DNA of 64,000 nucleotides from Staphylococcus pseudoxylosus. GTDB lineage: Bacteria > Bacillota > Bacilli > Staphylococcales > Staphylococcaceae. The DNA lies in contig NZ_RCVN01000010.1 of NCBI RefSeq assembly GCF_003697915.1, positions 1 through 64,000 of the forward strand, written 5' to 3'. Below are positions 29,965 through 39,889 of the stretch, piece after piece (within the stretch, counting starts at the first letter, position 1; every line of letters starts with the position of its first letter). The notes below the pieces were generated by a model, which was not told where the DNA came from, searched no databases, and saw only the letters and a program-made list of their open reading frames with translations. Both the position numbers and the translations under genes were made by a program.

Positions 29965-31524
29965 TTATTTTGCATATTCAATTGCTCTAGTCTCACGAAC
30001 AACTGTCACTTTTATATGACCAGGATATTGAAGTTCATCTTCAATTTGGCTCTTAATATCTCTTGCTAAGCGATGTGATTTTAAGTCGTCGATAGTATCT
30101 GGTGATACGATAACTCGAATTTCTCTACCCGCTTGGATTGCAAATGCTTTCTCAACACCATCGTAGCTTTCTGAAAGTGTTTCTAGTCTTTCCAGTCTTC
30201 TAATATAGTTTTCTAAAGTCTCTTTACGAGCACCTGGTCTTGCTGCTGATAATGCGTCTGCAGCTGCCACCAATATAGAAATAATAGAAGTCGGTTCGAC
30301 ATCACCATGATGAGAATGAATTGCGTTAATAACTGTTTCATTCTCAGCATATTTTTTAGCTAATTCAACACCAATTTCAACATGGCTTCCCTCAACCTCG
30401 TGATCAATTGCTTTACCAACGTCATGAAGTAGTCCAGCACGTTTAGCCAATGTAACGTCTTCTCCTAGTTCTGCTGCTAACATACCACTAAGGTGTGCAA
30501 CTTCAATAGAATGTTTCAATACATTTTGTCCATAGCTAGTACGATACTGTAAACGACCTAAGATTTTCACTAAATCCGGATGCATGTTATGCACATTTAT
30601 TTCAAATGTAGCTTGTTCCCCAGCATCTCTAATGATATCGTCTACTTCTTTTCGAGCTTTATCTACCATATCTTCTATACGTCCAGGATGGATTCGTCCA
30701 TCTGAAACAAGATTAACTAATGCAGTTCTTGCAATTTCACGTCTAATTGGGTCAAAACCAGAGAGAATTACCGCTTCTGGTGTATCATCTATAATTAAAT
30801 CAATACCAGTTAACGTTTCTAAAGTTCTAATGTTTCTTCCTTCTCTACCAATGATTCGACCTTTCATTTCGTCATTTGGTAAATTAACAACTGAAACTGT
30901 TGATTCAGATGTATGTTCTGCAGCTAATCTTTGAACAGTAGTTGCTAATAACTCTTTTGCATTTTTATCGACTGCTTCTTTTGCTTCTTTCTCTTTTTCC
31001 TTAACAAGTATAGCAATATCTTGTGACAATTCCTCTTCAACTCTTTGAAGTTGCTCTTGTCCAGCTTCTTCTTGAGAGAGACCAGAGATGCGTTCTAATT
31101 CTTGTTCATGCTTATTTATTAATGTTTGAACACTACTCTCTTTTGCATCTACTTGTTGTTGTCGTTCTTCAAGTTTAGACTCTTTTTGCTCTAAAATCTC
31201 ATCCTTTTTATCTAACAGGTCAGATTTTCGCTCTAAGTTTTCTTCTTTTTGTAGAAGTCTTGCTTCTTGCTTTTGAAGATCTGCACGTCTTTCACGAAGC
31301 TCATTTTCAGCTTTTTCTCGTATGACTTGGTTTTCTTCTTTAGCTTCTAGAAGCTTTTCCTTCTTGATATTCTCTGCTTCTTTATTACCTTGTTCGATAA
31401 TATCATCGGCAGTCTGTCTTGCTTGTAATTGCTTTTGATGCAATATATTTCGGGCAACAACGTACCCTACAACAACTCCGAGAATAATACCTAGCAAAAT
31501 GAGTAGGAGGCTTAACAAATTCAC
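29965..31524 (-). CDS. rny: Ribonuclease Y
   Basis: 519-aa membrane-anchored endoribonuclease that initiates mRNA decay and processing. One N-terminal membrane helix (residues 2-24) precedes a long Glu/Lys/Gln-rich coiled coil (about 25-200). A KH domain follows around [17 protein letters not shown]. The HD domain has the catalytic His-Asp in [10 protein letters not shown] and the IHSHHGD segment. The start is a GTG preceded by GGGGGTG. RicA, a partner of the RNase Y specificity complex in Bacillus, is encoded by ymcA in this window. Confidence 0.96.
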   Translation of the reverse strand: MNLLSLLLILLGIILGVVVGYVVARNILHQKQLQARQTADDIIEQGNKEAENIKKEKLLEAKEENQVIREKAENELRERRADLQKQEARLLQKEENLERKSDLLDKKDEILEQKESKLEERQQQVDAKESSVQTLINKHEQELERISGLSQEEAGQEQLQRVEEELSQDIAILVKEKEKEAKEAVDKNAKELLATTVQRLAAEHTSESTVSVVNLPNDEMKGRIIGREGRNIRTLETLTGIDLIIDDTPEAVILSGFDPIRREIARTALVNLVSDGRIHPGRIEDMVDKARKEVDDIIRDAGEQATFEINVHNMHPDLVKILGRLQYRTSYGQNVLKHSIEVAHLSGMLAAELGEDVTLAKRAGLLHDVGKAIDHEVEGSHVEIGVELAKKYAENETVINAIHSHHGDVEPTSIISILVAAADALSAARPGARKETLENYIRRLERLETLSESYDGVEKAFAIQAGREIRVIVSPDTIDDLKSHRLARDIKSQIEDELQYPGHIKVTVVRETRAIEYAK

Positions 31525-32006
31525 ACAAACACCCCCTTTTATCTAGGATTTTGCTCTGTATATCAAAATTCAATATGATTATATGAAGTTATATAAGAAT
31601 CATACAATGTAATTGTACGGTTTTAAACTAAGAAGTGTCAAGGTTTGACTACACAATAATTCAATATTTGAGGCATCTCTTTTACACTAAATTTACTTTA
31701 ATGTTTGCTAGACCTTAATTCATCTTGTTTTTGAAACGAAATCGTTTAACATAATATTTTTATATTCTTATATAAACATTGTACATAAGGGTGAAATATA
31801 ATATATTTTATCCTTAATCATATTATTTTTAAGATATATTACTTTAAAATACGATAGAAACGACGCCCAAAGAATAATATAGTTTAAATTTTCACCTATA
31901 TTAAACAAAAAACAAACTAAACACCTTGTTACGGGTTTAGTTTGTTTTGTTGCTAAATAAAAACAATAATTTAATGCTCCACAATATATTATTGTAACTA
32001 TTTAAC
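31525..32006. other. Intergenic region between recA and rny
   Basis: 482 bp, very A+T-rich. It holds the recA terminator (31907-31947) and presumably the rny promoter. A TACAATTACATTGTA palindrome lies near 31603-31618, and GTCAAGGTTTGAC near 31638-31650 is a short inverted repeat. No gene seen. Confidence 0.5.
31907..31947 (-). terminator. Terminator of recA
   Basis: Arms AACAAACTAAAC (31911-31922) and GTTTAGTTTGTT (31935-31946). On the minus strand it is followed by TTTTTGTTT. The stem is identical to that of the rny terminator 2 kb away. Confidence 0.88.
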
Positions 32007-33056
32007 CTATTCTTCTTCGTCAAAAAGTGTCGCTGTATTTTCAGCTTCCGACTCTTCAACATCTCCATCAAATATACCTAATTTTTCTCTTAGTTTTCTA
32101 TCTATTTCTGCTTTGACAGCAGGGTTTTCTTTGAGGTAAGATTTGACATTTTCTTTACCTTGTCCCATTCTGTCACCATTATAAGAATACCAAGCACCTG
32201 ACTTATCAACGATTTCGTTTTCAACACCTAAATCAATTAATTCTCCCTCTTTAGAGATGCCTTTACCATACATAATATCAACTTCAGCAACTCTAAATGG
32301 TGGTGCGACTTTATTCTTAACAACTTTAATTTTAGTTCTATTACCGACAATATCTTGTCCTTGTTTTAATTGTTCCGCACGGCGTACTTCTAAACGAACA
32401 GAACTATAGAATTTCAGTGCACGACCACCTGGAGTAACTTCAGGGTTACCGAACATAACACCGACTTTCTCACGGATTTGGTTAATGAATACTGCAGTCG
32501 TATTTGATTTAGATATCGCGCCTGAAAGTTTTCTTAGGGCTTGTGACATCAAACGTGCTTGTAAACCAACGTGTGTATCTCCCATTTCACCTTCAATTTC
32601 TGCTTTAGGTGTTAATGCTGCAACAGAGTCAACAACAACTATCTCAACAGCACCACTTCTTACAAATGCTTCTGCAATTTCTAATCCTTGTTCCCCATGG
32701 TCAGGCTGTGATAAATATAAGTTTTGAATATCAACACCCAATGCTTCTGCGTAAACTGGGTCTAATGCATGTTCAGCATCAATAAAAGCTGCCACGCCAC
32801 CATTTCTCTGAACTTCCGCAATGGCATGTAGTGCCACAGTCGTTTTACCAGAACTTTCTGGACCATAAATTTCTACAATTCTACCTTTAGGGTAACCACC
32901 TACTCCTAAAGCATTATCTAATGTTACAGAACCACTTGAAACACTTGAAACTTTGCGTGCTTCGTTATCACCCAATTTCATTACCGCGCCTTTACCAAAT
33001 GATTTCTCCATATTTTTTATTACTGTATCTAAAGCCTTTTGACGATCGTTATCCAA
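32007..33056 (-). CDS. recA: Recombinase RecA
   Basis: 349-aa strand-exchange ATPase and LexA coprotease. Walker A is GPESSGKTT and Walker B lies in [10 protein letters not shown]; the L2-region sequence [23 protein letters not shown] is intact. The start is the TTG at 33056 (MDNDRQKAL): AGGAGGTCC precedes it, and the promoter at 33105-33133 would start transcription close to 33098. The longer frame from 33104 is therefore not translatable as written. A LexA-type box lies upstream, so the gene is SOS-induced. Confidence 0.97.
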   Translation of the reverse strand: MDNDRQKALDTVIKNMEKSFGKGAVMKLGDNEARKVSSVSSGSVTLDNALGVGGYPKGRIVEIYGPESSGKTTVALHAIAEVQRNGGVAAFIDAEHALDPVYAEALGVDIQNLYLSQPDHGEQGLEIAEAFVRSGAVEIVVVDSVAALTPKAEIEGEMGDTHVGLQARLMSQALRKLSGAISKSNTTAVFINQIREKVGVMFGNPEVTPGGRALKFYSSVRLEVRRAEQLKQGQDIVGNRTKIKVVKNKVAPPFRVAEVDIMYGKGISKEGELIDLGVENEIVDKSGAWYSYNGDRMGQGKENVKSYLKENPAVKAEIDRKLREKLGIFDGDVEESEAENTATLFDEEE

Positions 33057-33104
33057 TGTTGGACCTCCTATATGAGAATTCTCTCTGAAAAATATCTTAA
33101 CCAT

Positions 33105-33133
33105 ACTATACCTTGATTTAGATTATTCCGCAA
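33105..33133 (-). promoter_or_regulatory. recA promoter
   Basis: Minus strand -35 TTGCGG (33133-33128), 17-bp spacer, -10 TATAGT (33110-33105). Predicted transcription start near 33098, about 42 nt before the TTG codon. Confidence 0.8.
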
Positions 33134-33141
33134 GTATTTTG

Positions 33142-33155
33142 CGAATATTTGTTCG
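33142..33155. promoter_or_regulatory. LexA-type SOS box of recA
   Basis: CGAATATTTGTTCG matches the Gram-positive LexA consensus CGAAC-N4-GTTCG except for one T in the left arm. It lies 8 bp upstream of the recA -35 box. Confidence 0.85.
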
Positions 33156-33229
33156 CTAAAGAAAAGCGTTAATCACCCAAAAAGAGAACACACGTGCTAT
33201 ATTTTTAACTTTTAGCAAGGCGTTACTAG

Positions 33230-34372
33230 CTATTTAAATAAATTTAGTAACCTAATTAACACATAATTTTGTGTTCTACTTTTCATTAAATTTCTTTTGC
33301 GCGTCATTTTAAATGATTGTATCGTTAAGCTTTCGCCTGTTAAAACGCCTAAATATACAATGTCACCTTGACTCAATATCGAAATACCAACTTTTGCATT
33401 ATAAACATCTCTTATAATTTGCGCTGTTATCGAAAGTTGAGATTCAATTGTATCATGTTCATTTATAAATTGTGAATGATGTGGTAACATACCACTCAAC
33501 ATTTCACTATCATCAAAATTTTTCATTCTAGAATATAACTCACCGTCAGTCACACCATCATATATCGCAAAGGATTCATTAACTAATGACATAACAGCTT
33601 GTTCTAGCAGTATGTCGTCAGAACCATAATAATATTTACCAATGCGATTTAGTATTGTGCTTTTCAGAGGTGCGATTAAATCCTTGCATGCTTGTTGCGA
33701 TGCCCCGTTTGCAGTTAATCTTATATTTACTTCATGTGTTCCAGCAAGCGGCGCAATAGTTGGATTTGTTTGTTGATCTATCAAATCCATTAATTCAGTT
33801 TCCACCTTTGACTCACCAATTCCGGCAAAACGTAGTAGTTCTGAAAATATAGTTTGCTCCCCATTAAGTAGATAAGGTAATAACTCATGTTTCGCCATTG
33901 GTTGCATTTCTTTAGGTGGTCCTGGTAGCAAAGCAATTTTTTTATTTCCGTGATTAACGAGCATACCCGGCGCCATACCGACTTTATTTTCTAAAATATG
34001 TGCACCTTCAATCACAAGCGCTTGCTGTCTATTATTTGGCGTCATGTCGATGTCCTGCTCTCTAAAATATGATTCAATATAATTGAGTGCATGTTCATCA
34101 ATTACTAATTCACGCCCTAATATTTTAGCTACAGTATGTTTGGTTAAGTCATCTTTTGTTGGACCTAAGCCACCCGTTAAAATCACAGTATCATATTGAT
34201 GAAGGGCTTGATTAACCACTCTTTCTAGACGCTGTGGATTGTCACCAATTACAGAATGCTCTACAACACTATGACCGACACCATTTAATAGTTTTGATAA
34301 ATATTGGCCATTTGTATTAACAATTTGTCCTAGTAGCAATTCTGACCCTACTGCGATGATTGATATATTCAC
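33230..34372 (-). CDS. cinA: CinA family protein (competence/damage-inducible, nicotinamide nucleotide-related)
   Basis: 380-aa protein. The N-terminal MoaB/MoeA-type domain (residues 1-170) shows VGSELLLGQIVNTN and TGGLGPTKDDLTK, and LPGPPKEM follows. The C-terminal CinA deamidase-like domain is divergent: the usual SxGE/GG motifs are degraded around SFAIYDGVTDGELYSRM, so its pyridine-nucleotide deamidase activity may be lost. GTG start with GAGGAG upstream. It precedes recA, as in many Firmicutes, but recA has its own promoter in the 173-bp gap. Confidence 0.9.
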   Translation of the reverse strand: MNISIIAVGSELLLGQIVNTNGQYLSKLLNGVGHSVVEHSVIGDNPQRLERVVNQALHQYDTVILTGGLGPTKDDLTKHTVAKILGRELVIDEHALNYIESYFREQDIDMTPNNRQQALVIEGAHILENKVGMAPGMLVNHGNKKIALLPGPPKEMQPMAKHELLPYLLNGEQTIFSELLRFAGIGESKVETELMDLIDQQTNPTIAPLAGTHEVNIRLTANGASQQACKDLIAPLKSTILNRIGKYYYGSDDILLEQAVMSLVNESFAIYDGVTDGELYSRMKNFDDSEMLSGMLPHHSQFINEHDTIESQLSITAQIIRDVYNAKVGISILSQGDIVYLGVLTGESLTIQSFKMTRKRNLMKSRTQNYVLIRLLNLFK

Positions 34373-34520
34373 AAATACTCCTCCTCAAAAACAAAGTTCC
34401 CATTATCAAATTTATCATTTTAATGCACTCTGTTTATACAATACATTTTTACTTCCCTTAATTATAAAATGAAAACCACGAAAAAACGAAAAATCTGACT
34501 TCATATCATTAAAACATCAA

Positions 34521-34563
34521 AAAACTGGAAGATGTCTTTACTATAAGCACATCTTCCAGTTTA
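34521..34563 (-). terminator. Terminator of the ymf-pgsA transcript
   Basis: Arms AAACTGGAAGATGT and ACATCTTCCAGTTT around a 13-nt loop. A-rich on the left, so T-rich after the stem on the minus strand. It lies just after pgsA and separates it from cinA. Confidence 0.88.
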
Positions 34564-34577
34564 TTAATAATTTTAAA

Positions 34578-35153
34578 TTATACTTTAAAAACATCTTTAC
34601 CTTTATAGAAATATTCTATACCTGATAAAATCGTAAAGAACACACCAATATACAACAATACTTGTCCTATTGGGAAACCAACCCATGTAACTAACGGATC
34701 ACCAAATAGTATCCAAATGATTGCTACCATTGTAACTGCAGTTTTAATCTTACCTAATTGACCAGCAGCGCTTACAAAGCCTTGTTCAATTTGCAATAAA
34801 CGTAAACCAGTAACAGCAAATTCACGTGCTATAATAATAATAGCAACAACTGAATTTGTTAGGCCTAATTGCACTAAAGCAATTAATGCACTGGAAACTA
34901 ATAATTTGTCTGCAAGTGGGTCTAAAAATTTCCCCATATTAGTAACAAGTCCCCACTTCCTTGCTAAATAACCATCTAAGAAATCACTAAGGGATGCAAC
35001 AATAAAGATAACACCACTTATTAATAATTCAATTTTAATTTCATATCCACCGATAAATGAAACGTTACCAAATCCAAAATCTACTAATGCAAAAACAAGA
35101 AATATTGGAATTAGTATAACTCTAAACACAGTTATCCAATTCGGTATATTCAT
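34578..35153 (-). CDS. pgsA: CDP-diacylglycerol-glycerol-3-phosphate 3-phosphatidyltransferase
   Basis: 191-aa membrane enzyme making phosphatidylglycerol phosphate, the committed step to phosphatidylglycerol and cardiolipin. The CDP-alcohol phosphotransferase motif is complete: [12 protein letters not shown], then [12 protein letters not shown] (DG-xx-AR-x8-G-xxx-D-xxx-D). Several membrane helices are visible, the first at residues 7-27. It is last in the ftsK-GntR-ymfFHI-ymfK-rodZ-pgsA series. Confidence 0.95.
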   Translation of the reverse strand: MNIPNWITVFRVILIPIFLVFALVDFGFGNVSFIGGYEIKIELLISGVIFIVASLSDFLDGYLARKWGLVTNMGKFLDPLADKLLVSSALIALVQLGLTNSVVAIIIIAREFAVTGLRLLQIEQGFVSAAGQLGKIKTAVTMVAIIWILFGDPLVTWVGFPIGQVLLYIGVFFTILSGIEYFYKGKDVFKV

Positions 35154-35204
35154 ACAAAGTCCTCTTTTCTATTTATAACTTATAGCTTACATTTGTTTGC
35201 CATT

Positions 35205-35597
35205 TTAAAATATCAATATTGAAAATACCCACAACAATGCTGTGATAATAATCACTAAACTAATCACAACACCAACTTGTAAAGGTTCTTTATTTTTGCT
35301 GCGGTATGTTGGTTTGTCATCATTAGCGAAGGCTGCAATTGTTTGATGTATCGCTTCATCATTATTGGGAATTTCTTCTCTGTGCGCATTAATCAACTGC
35401 ACTGAATCAATATTCACTGCTTTTGCATATTTTCTAATAAAACCTTCCGCATACTCAGCTTTTTTTAATGATTCGAAATCATTGTTTTCAATCATCACTA
35501 ACGTTTGCCGTTTAATTTGTGTACGCGATTCTAGTTCGTTTAATGTCATACCTAAACGTTCTCGTCGTCCTTTTAATGTCTGACCAACTAAGCTCAC
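35205..35597 (-). CDS. RodZ-like helix-turn-helix membrane protein (YmfM)
   Basis: 130-aa protein with an N-terminal Xre-type HTH (residues 1-65, LKGRRERLGMTLNELESRTQIKRQTL), a linker and a single membrane helix near the C-terminus (GVVISLVIIITALLWVF). The large extracellular domain of long RodZ proteins is absent. By analogy with RodZ/YmfM it may touch the cell-shape or division machinery, but that is weak in cocci. I chose the GTG at 35597 because GAGGAGG lies 9 nt upstream; the TTG frame start at 35615 lies in that site. Confidence 0.85.
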   Translation of the reverse strand: MSLVGQTLKGRRERLGMTLNELESRTQIKRQTLVMIENNDFESLKKAEYAEGFIRKYAKAVNIDSVQLINAHREEIPNNDEAIHQTIAAFANDDKPTYRSKNKEPLQVGVVISLVIIITALLWVFSILIF

Positions 35598-35628
35598 GAT
35601 ATCAGCCCTCCTCAATCAACAATCTGTA

Positions 35629-36459
35629 TTATTCAAAGAAACCAAATCCGCCACCAAATGGATCATTACCAAAATCCAAATTGTTTTTACTCTTAACTGT
35701 TTGTTTTTTCATTTCTTCATAATGAATTTCTTGATTTTTATTTTCTCTTAATTCGATAATATAATCAAAATCACTCATCTTGTAGTCGCTTGCTTCAACA
35801 AATAAGTCAGGGTGTTCAACTACTTTAATCGCAGGAAGACTCATAACTTCTTTCACTAATTCCTGGTGTTTTTGACTAGATTCTCTTGCTGTAACAGCAC
35901 CATCAATGATATAGACATGATCTGAATCATATTCACCTTTAATTAATGAACTACGCACAGTTTGTTTAATAAGTGTAGAACTAATAAATAACCAACGTTT
36001 ATGTGCACAGACACTACCTGCTACGATTGATTCAGTTTTACCAACTCTGGGCATTCCACGAATACCAATCAATTTATGACCTTTTTCTTTAAACAATTCT
36101 GCCATAAAATCAACTAGTAAGCCTAAATCTTCTCTTTCAAAACGAAATGTCTTTTTATCATCAGCATCTTGCTCTATGTATCTACCATGTCTAACTGCCA
36201 AGCGATCTCTTAACTCTGGCTTTCTTAACTTAGTAATAGAAATATCATCTATTTCGGTTACAATATTTTCGAAACGACTTACTTTTTCTAGACTATCAGA
36301 TTTAATTAATAGACCTCTACGACCTTCATCAATACCATTGATTGTTACGATACTAATCCCCATCATACCTAACAAACTTGAGATATCACCTAAAAGCCCT
36401 GCTCGGTTCATTGTTATCTCATACTCTAAATACCATTCTTTTTTAGTAGCAACTGTCAT
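35629..36459 (-). CDS. YmfK/DUF3388 family protein
   Basis: 276-aa protein with an ACT-like N-terminal part (EITMNRAGLLGDISSLLGMMGISIVTI, residues 14-40) and a central P-loop-like GMPRVGKTES around residue 135. The combination is typical of the DUF3388/YmfK family found between ymfI and ymfM in Bacillus and staphylococci. The function is not known to me. The C-terminus ends in a Gly/Phe-rich FGNDPFGGGFGFFE. Confidence 0.82.
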   Translation of the reverse strand: MTVATKKEWYLEYEITMNRAGLLGDISSLLGMMGISIVTINGIDEGRRGLLIKSDSLEKVSRFENIVTEIDDISITKLRKPELRDRLAVRHGRYIEQDADDKKTFRFEREDLGLLVDFMAELFKEKGHKLIGIRGMPRVGKTESIVAGSVCAHKRWLFISSTLIKQTVRSSLIKGEYDSDHVYIIDGAVTARESSQKHQELVKEVMSLPAIKVVEHPDLFVEASDYKMSDFDYIIELRENKNQEIHYEEMKKQTVKSKNNLDFGNDPFGGGFGFFE

Positions 36460-36590
36460 GAAATAAGCACCCCTTTATTTAGAAACCACGTACAAATCAT
36501 TTATACGTGAACATATAACCATTTATTGTAATGATATTATATCATTGAATGTTTCATAGTTGGTTTATTTTTTGTACATTATTTAAAAAT

Positions 36591-37295
36591 CTATACGTAC
36601 CATCCACCATTAACTTTCTGGATCGTTCCGGTGATGCTTCGTGCCATTGGATGACACAAATAACTGCAAGTATGTGCAATCTCAATAGGATCAATAAGCC
36701 TTTGCTGTGGCAATTCTTCAGTAATTGCCTGTAATTCTTCTTCCGACCATACTTGAGCCATATTTCCACTGACAAATCCAGGAGCAATCGCATTTACAGT
36801 CACCGTTGTCATGGCTAGCTCTTGGCTTAAAGCTTTTACAAACGCAATTTGAGCACCTTTCATTGTAGAGTATATACTCTCCATGCTTGCACCAGTTTCT
36901 CCCCAAATAGATGATATGACAACAATACGACCTTGACTACTTTGTCGCAATTGATCTATGAAAAACCTACAAATTCTAATTAGTTGGCGGACATGGATTT
37001 GATAACAATCGTCTATTTCTTTATCAGTCACATCTTGTAATTGACCATATAAAGCCGTCCCACTTGCATAAACCAAACAATCCAGTTTTGTGATCCAAGA
37101 AAAATATGATTCTAAATCAATGTCTTGATTTAAATCACATTGTAAAAATTCAACTGGTTTTCCAATATAATCACTTTGAAGTGTTTCAATATTCGTACTA
37201 TTATAATGTACAATTACTTCAAAACCATCTGATAATAATCTGTTAACAATTGCTTTGCCAATCGTTCCGGAACCACCTATAACTAATGCTTTCAC
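36591..37295 (-). CDS. ymfI: Short-chain dehydrogenase YmfI, probable EF-P 5-aminopentanone reductase
   Basis: 234-aa Rossmann-fold reductase. The NAD(P) motif is VIGGSGTIGKAI, the catalytic Ser is in ISSIWGETGA, and Tyr-x3-Lys is in YSTMKGA. In B. subtilis YmfI completes the 5-aminopentanol modification of elongation factor P. Here the same position after ymfH supports that role, but general SDR similarity alone would not. The start is a GTG two bases after the ymfH stop, so it is translationally coupled. Confidence 0.85.
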   Translation of the reverse strand: MKALVIGGSGTIGKAIVNRLLSDGFEVIVHYNSTNIETLQSDYIGKPVEFLQCDLNQDIDLESYFSWITKLDCLVYASGTALYGQLQDVTDKEIDDCYQIHVRQLIRICRFFIDQLRQSSQGRIVVISSIWGETGASMESIYSTMKGAQIAFVKALSQELAMTTVTVNAIAPGFVSGNMAQVWSEEELQAITEELPQQRLIDPIEIAHTCSYLCHPMARSITGTIQKVNGGWYV

Positions 37296-37297
37296 TA

Positions 37298-38590
37298 TTA
37301 TTTCATCTCCAAGCGACTATCTACTACTTGTGTTAAATTCAAGCATGTTTGTGCTGTATCATTCACACTTTCTAAAGTGATACTTTCAACAATATCTAAT
37401 AAGTCGAACAAACTTACGCCTTCAAAATATAATTTTGTATATTGGTTCGCGATGTATTCCGGAGAGTTCAACCCTGAAATAAATTCTCCAATAAACTGTT
37501 TCTTCAACAGACTAAAGGCTTCTAAATCATCAAGTTTCCCTAAATTATTTTTAATTTCATTTAATAATAGCGTTTTCAATTTATCTGGATATTGCGTCGC
37601 ACTTGTTATAACTGAAAAACTGTATGTAGGTTCTAATAAAAATTGATATCCAAAAGTTTCGTCTATTAATTCATCATTGAGAAGTGACTGATAAAAATCT
37701 GTTTCTTCACCAAATATCAATTCATAGAATAAAGTCATTTCTAAATCACGTTTAACAAAAGCTTCATTAGGCTCGTCGGATAATGGTTCGTTTTTAAAAC
37801 CTAACATTAATCTTGGTGATTGTAATTTCATCGTTTCCGAAATGTTTGGTTCTTTCACTGAAGCTTGTTCAATCAATGGGTCTCTTACAATTTGCGGCTG
37901 TGCTTCTTTATCACGTTGATTCTCATGTGCTTCAATGACATTATAAATATGGTCCACATCCACATCACCAACGACAAACAATACCATATTCGAAGGATGA
38001 TAAAATGTTTCATAACATAGATATAAATCGTCTTTAGTTATTTCATAAATGCTTTCAACACTACCAGCAATATCAACACGTATTGGGTGTGTATCATACA
38101 TAGCTCTTAAAGTATTAAACATTAGCTTATAGGCTGGTTGTTCTTGGTACATCTTGATTTCTTCAGCAATGATACCTTTTTCTTTATCTACTGTTTCTTT
38201 AGTGAAATAAGGTGTTTCTACCATAGTTAACAACCGTTTGATGTTACGTTCTATATTATCAGTTGCACTAAATAAATAGCTTGTTCTATCAAAACTCGTA
38301 AAAGCATTGACCTGTGCATTGTCTTCAGCAAATGCTGTAAACAAATCTTCTTCGTCGTCACCATTTTCAAATAATTTATGTTCTAAAAAGTGTGCCACTC
38401 CATCAGGAACCGTAACAAAATCATCACTACCATGTGGCTTGAATTTGTTATCTAACGACCCAAATTTCGTAGTATAAGTCACAAAGGTTTTCTGAAATCC
38501 TTTTTTAGGAATTATGAATAATTTTAGACCATTTTTTAATTCAGCTTCAAATACGCGTTCGTCTATTTGATCATAGTAGGTTTCATTCAT
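37298..38590 (-). CDS. ymfH: M16 family metallopeptidase YmfH
   Basis: 430-aa insulinase-family protein. The inverted zinc motif HFLEH is intact in GVAHFLEHKLFENGD, with the downstream Glu in GIIAEEIKMYQEQP. It overlaps ymfF by one base (TAATG), so equimolar coupling is expected. Together they resemble M16 heterodimers in which only one subunit carries zinc. Cytoplasmic, no signal peptide. Its substrate is not known from the sequence. Confidence 0.9.
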   Translation of the reverse strand: MNETYYDQIDERVFEAELKNGLKLFIIPKKGFQKTFVTYTTKFGSLDNKFKPHGSDDFVTVPDGVAHFLEHKLFENGDDEEDLFTAFAEDNAQVNAFTSFDRTSYLFSATDNIERNIKRLLTMVETPYFTKETVDKEKGIIAEEIKMYQEQPAYKLMFNTLRAMYDTHPIRVDIAGSVESIYEITKDDLYLCYETFYHPSNMVLFVVGDVDVDHIYNVIEAHENQRDKEAQPQIVRDPLIEQASVKEPNISETMKLQSPRLMLGFKNEPLSDEPNEAFVKRDLEMTLFYELIFGEETDFYQSLLNDELIDETFGYQFLLEPTYSFSVITSATQYPDKLKTLLLNEIKNNLGKLDDLEAFSLLKKQFIGEFISGLNSPEYIANQYTKLYFEGVSLFDLLDIVESITLESVNDTAQTCLNLTQVVDSRLEMK

Positions 38591-39879
38591 TAGTCATCGC
38601 CTCCTTTTGTCAAAATATATATTGTATCTAATGTAGTTGCCTGTGCTAGCTGTTGGATATCTGATTTTTTAACGTTTTGAATCCCCGAAATATAACTTTC
38701 TTCCGACATCGGTTCATCTAATAATATATTGTTATTCATAATTTCTATAATACTTTTAGCTCTATCATGAGATTCTTGTCTTTGAGATAGTATCACTTTT
38801 TTGGCAAGTGCAATTTTCTCTTCTTCAAAATCACCTTGTTGGAATTTCTCAAACTCAGACACAATCGTCTCTTTAGCAACTTCATATTTATCAGTTGAAA
38901 CACCGCTTAATACAAATAAAAAACCATTTTTTGCGTCTATTTGGGAATGGATAGAATATGCTAAACTTTGCTTTTCTCGTACTTCATTAAATAATACAGA
39001 AGATGGGTCGCCGCCAAACATAACATTAAACACAATCATCGCAAAATATTCTGGATCTCCGTATTTTGCTGGTAATTTAAAGCCCATATTTAATTTAGCT
39101 TGGTCAACATCGTCTGTTTCTACAATAACTTGAGGTGTATGATGGTCTTGTCCTACTGGATTAGACTGTGATAATTCAAAAGAGAATGGATTAATATTAA
39201 AATATGTTTGAATTTGGGATTTCACCTGTTGTTCATCTACGTTGCCTACCACATATACTGCACAGTAGTCATTTTCCAACATAGATTGATATGTATGATA
39301 TAGATTTTCTGATGTAATGTCAGCTATGTATTCAACTTGCCCAGTTGCTAAATGTCGATATGGTTGTTCTCCAAACATATATTTCAATAAGTTTAAAAAT
39401 GAAATTTGTGATTTGTTGTCGATCATAGCGTTTAATTTTTTAGATAATAATGATTTTTCTTGAGCGACAAATGTTTCATCAAATTTATTATCTGATATTA
39501 AAGGATTGTATATCATTTCTTTGAGCAATTCTAAGCCTTTCTCAAAAAGCGGCGTTTGATCTTTTAAATAACGTTCATTTACTAATTCTAAAGATATGGT
39601 AATAACATGCTTATCTTTAAATTTGGAAACAAAACTATTAACATACGCACCATACAAATGTGATAAGTGTCGATTAAAATCCTTGTCTGACGGCCATTGT
39701 TTTGTAGCACGTACTAAAACCTTACTTAAAATAGATCGCGCAGTCATTGTTTCACTGTCTAACGGTGCCATATATTTTAGCGTAATCGTTGTGGTTTTAA
39801 ACTTTGTTGTTGGCAATACTTTAACATGTAAATCTTTTTGTGAATTTTCTATTTTCAAATTGTCATACCTCACTTTCAT
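38590..39879 (-). CDS. ymfF: M16 family protein YmfF, non-catalytic partner
   Basis: 429-aa M16-like protein. Where active members have HxxEH it reads ARSILSKVLVRATKQWP, so zinc binding is not possible there. The C-terminal half keeps the usual fold segments (YCAVYVVGNVDEQQV, VMFGGDPSSVLFNEVREKQSLAYS). It is therefore the probable inactive subunit of a YmfF-YmfH heterodimer. No strong Shine-Dalgarno precedes its ATG, and it follows the GntR gene by 10 bp, suggesting reinitiation. Confidence 0.88.
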   Translation of the reverse strand: MKVRYDNLKIENSQKDLHVKVLPTTKFKTTTITLKYMAPLDSETMTARSILSKVLVRATKQWPSDKDFNRHLSHLYGAYVNSFVSKFKDKHVITISLELVNERYLKDQTPLFEKGLELLKEMIYNPLISDNKFDETFVAQEKSLLSKKLNAMIDNKSQISFLNLLKYMFGEQPYRHLATGQVEYIADITSENLYHTYQSMLENDYCAVYVVGNVDEQQVKSQIQTYFNINPFSFELSQSNPVGQDHHTPQVIVETDDVDQAKLNMGFKLPAKYGDPEYFAMIVFNVMFGGDPSSVLFNEVREKQSLAYSIHSQIDAKNGFLFVLSGVSTDKYEVAKETIVSEFEKFQQGDFEEEKIALAKKVILSQRQESHDRAKSIIEIMNNNILLDEPMSEESYISGIQNVKKSDIQQLAQATTLDTIYILTKGGDD

Positions 39880-39889
39880 AAATTTATTA

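Noticed and set aside
30584..30934. 116-aa plus-strand frame within rny
   Set aside because: Antisense shadow of the KH and HD region of RNase Y, without a ribosome site.
36554..36906. Extra minus-strand frames overlapping ymfI
   Set aside because: They are other frames of the ymfI coding sequence, which has all SDR motifs in its own frame.
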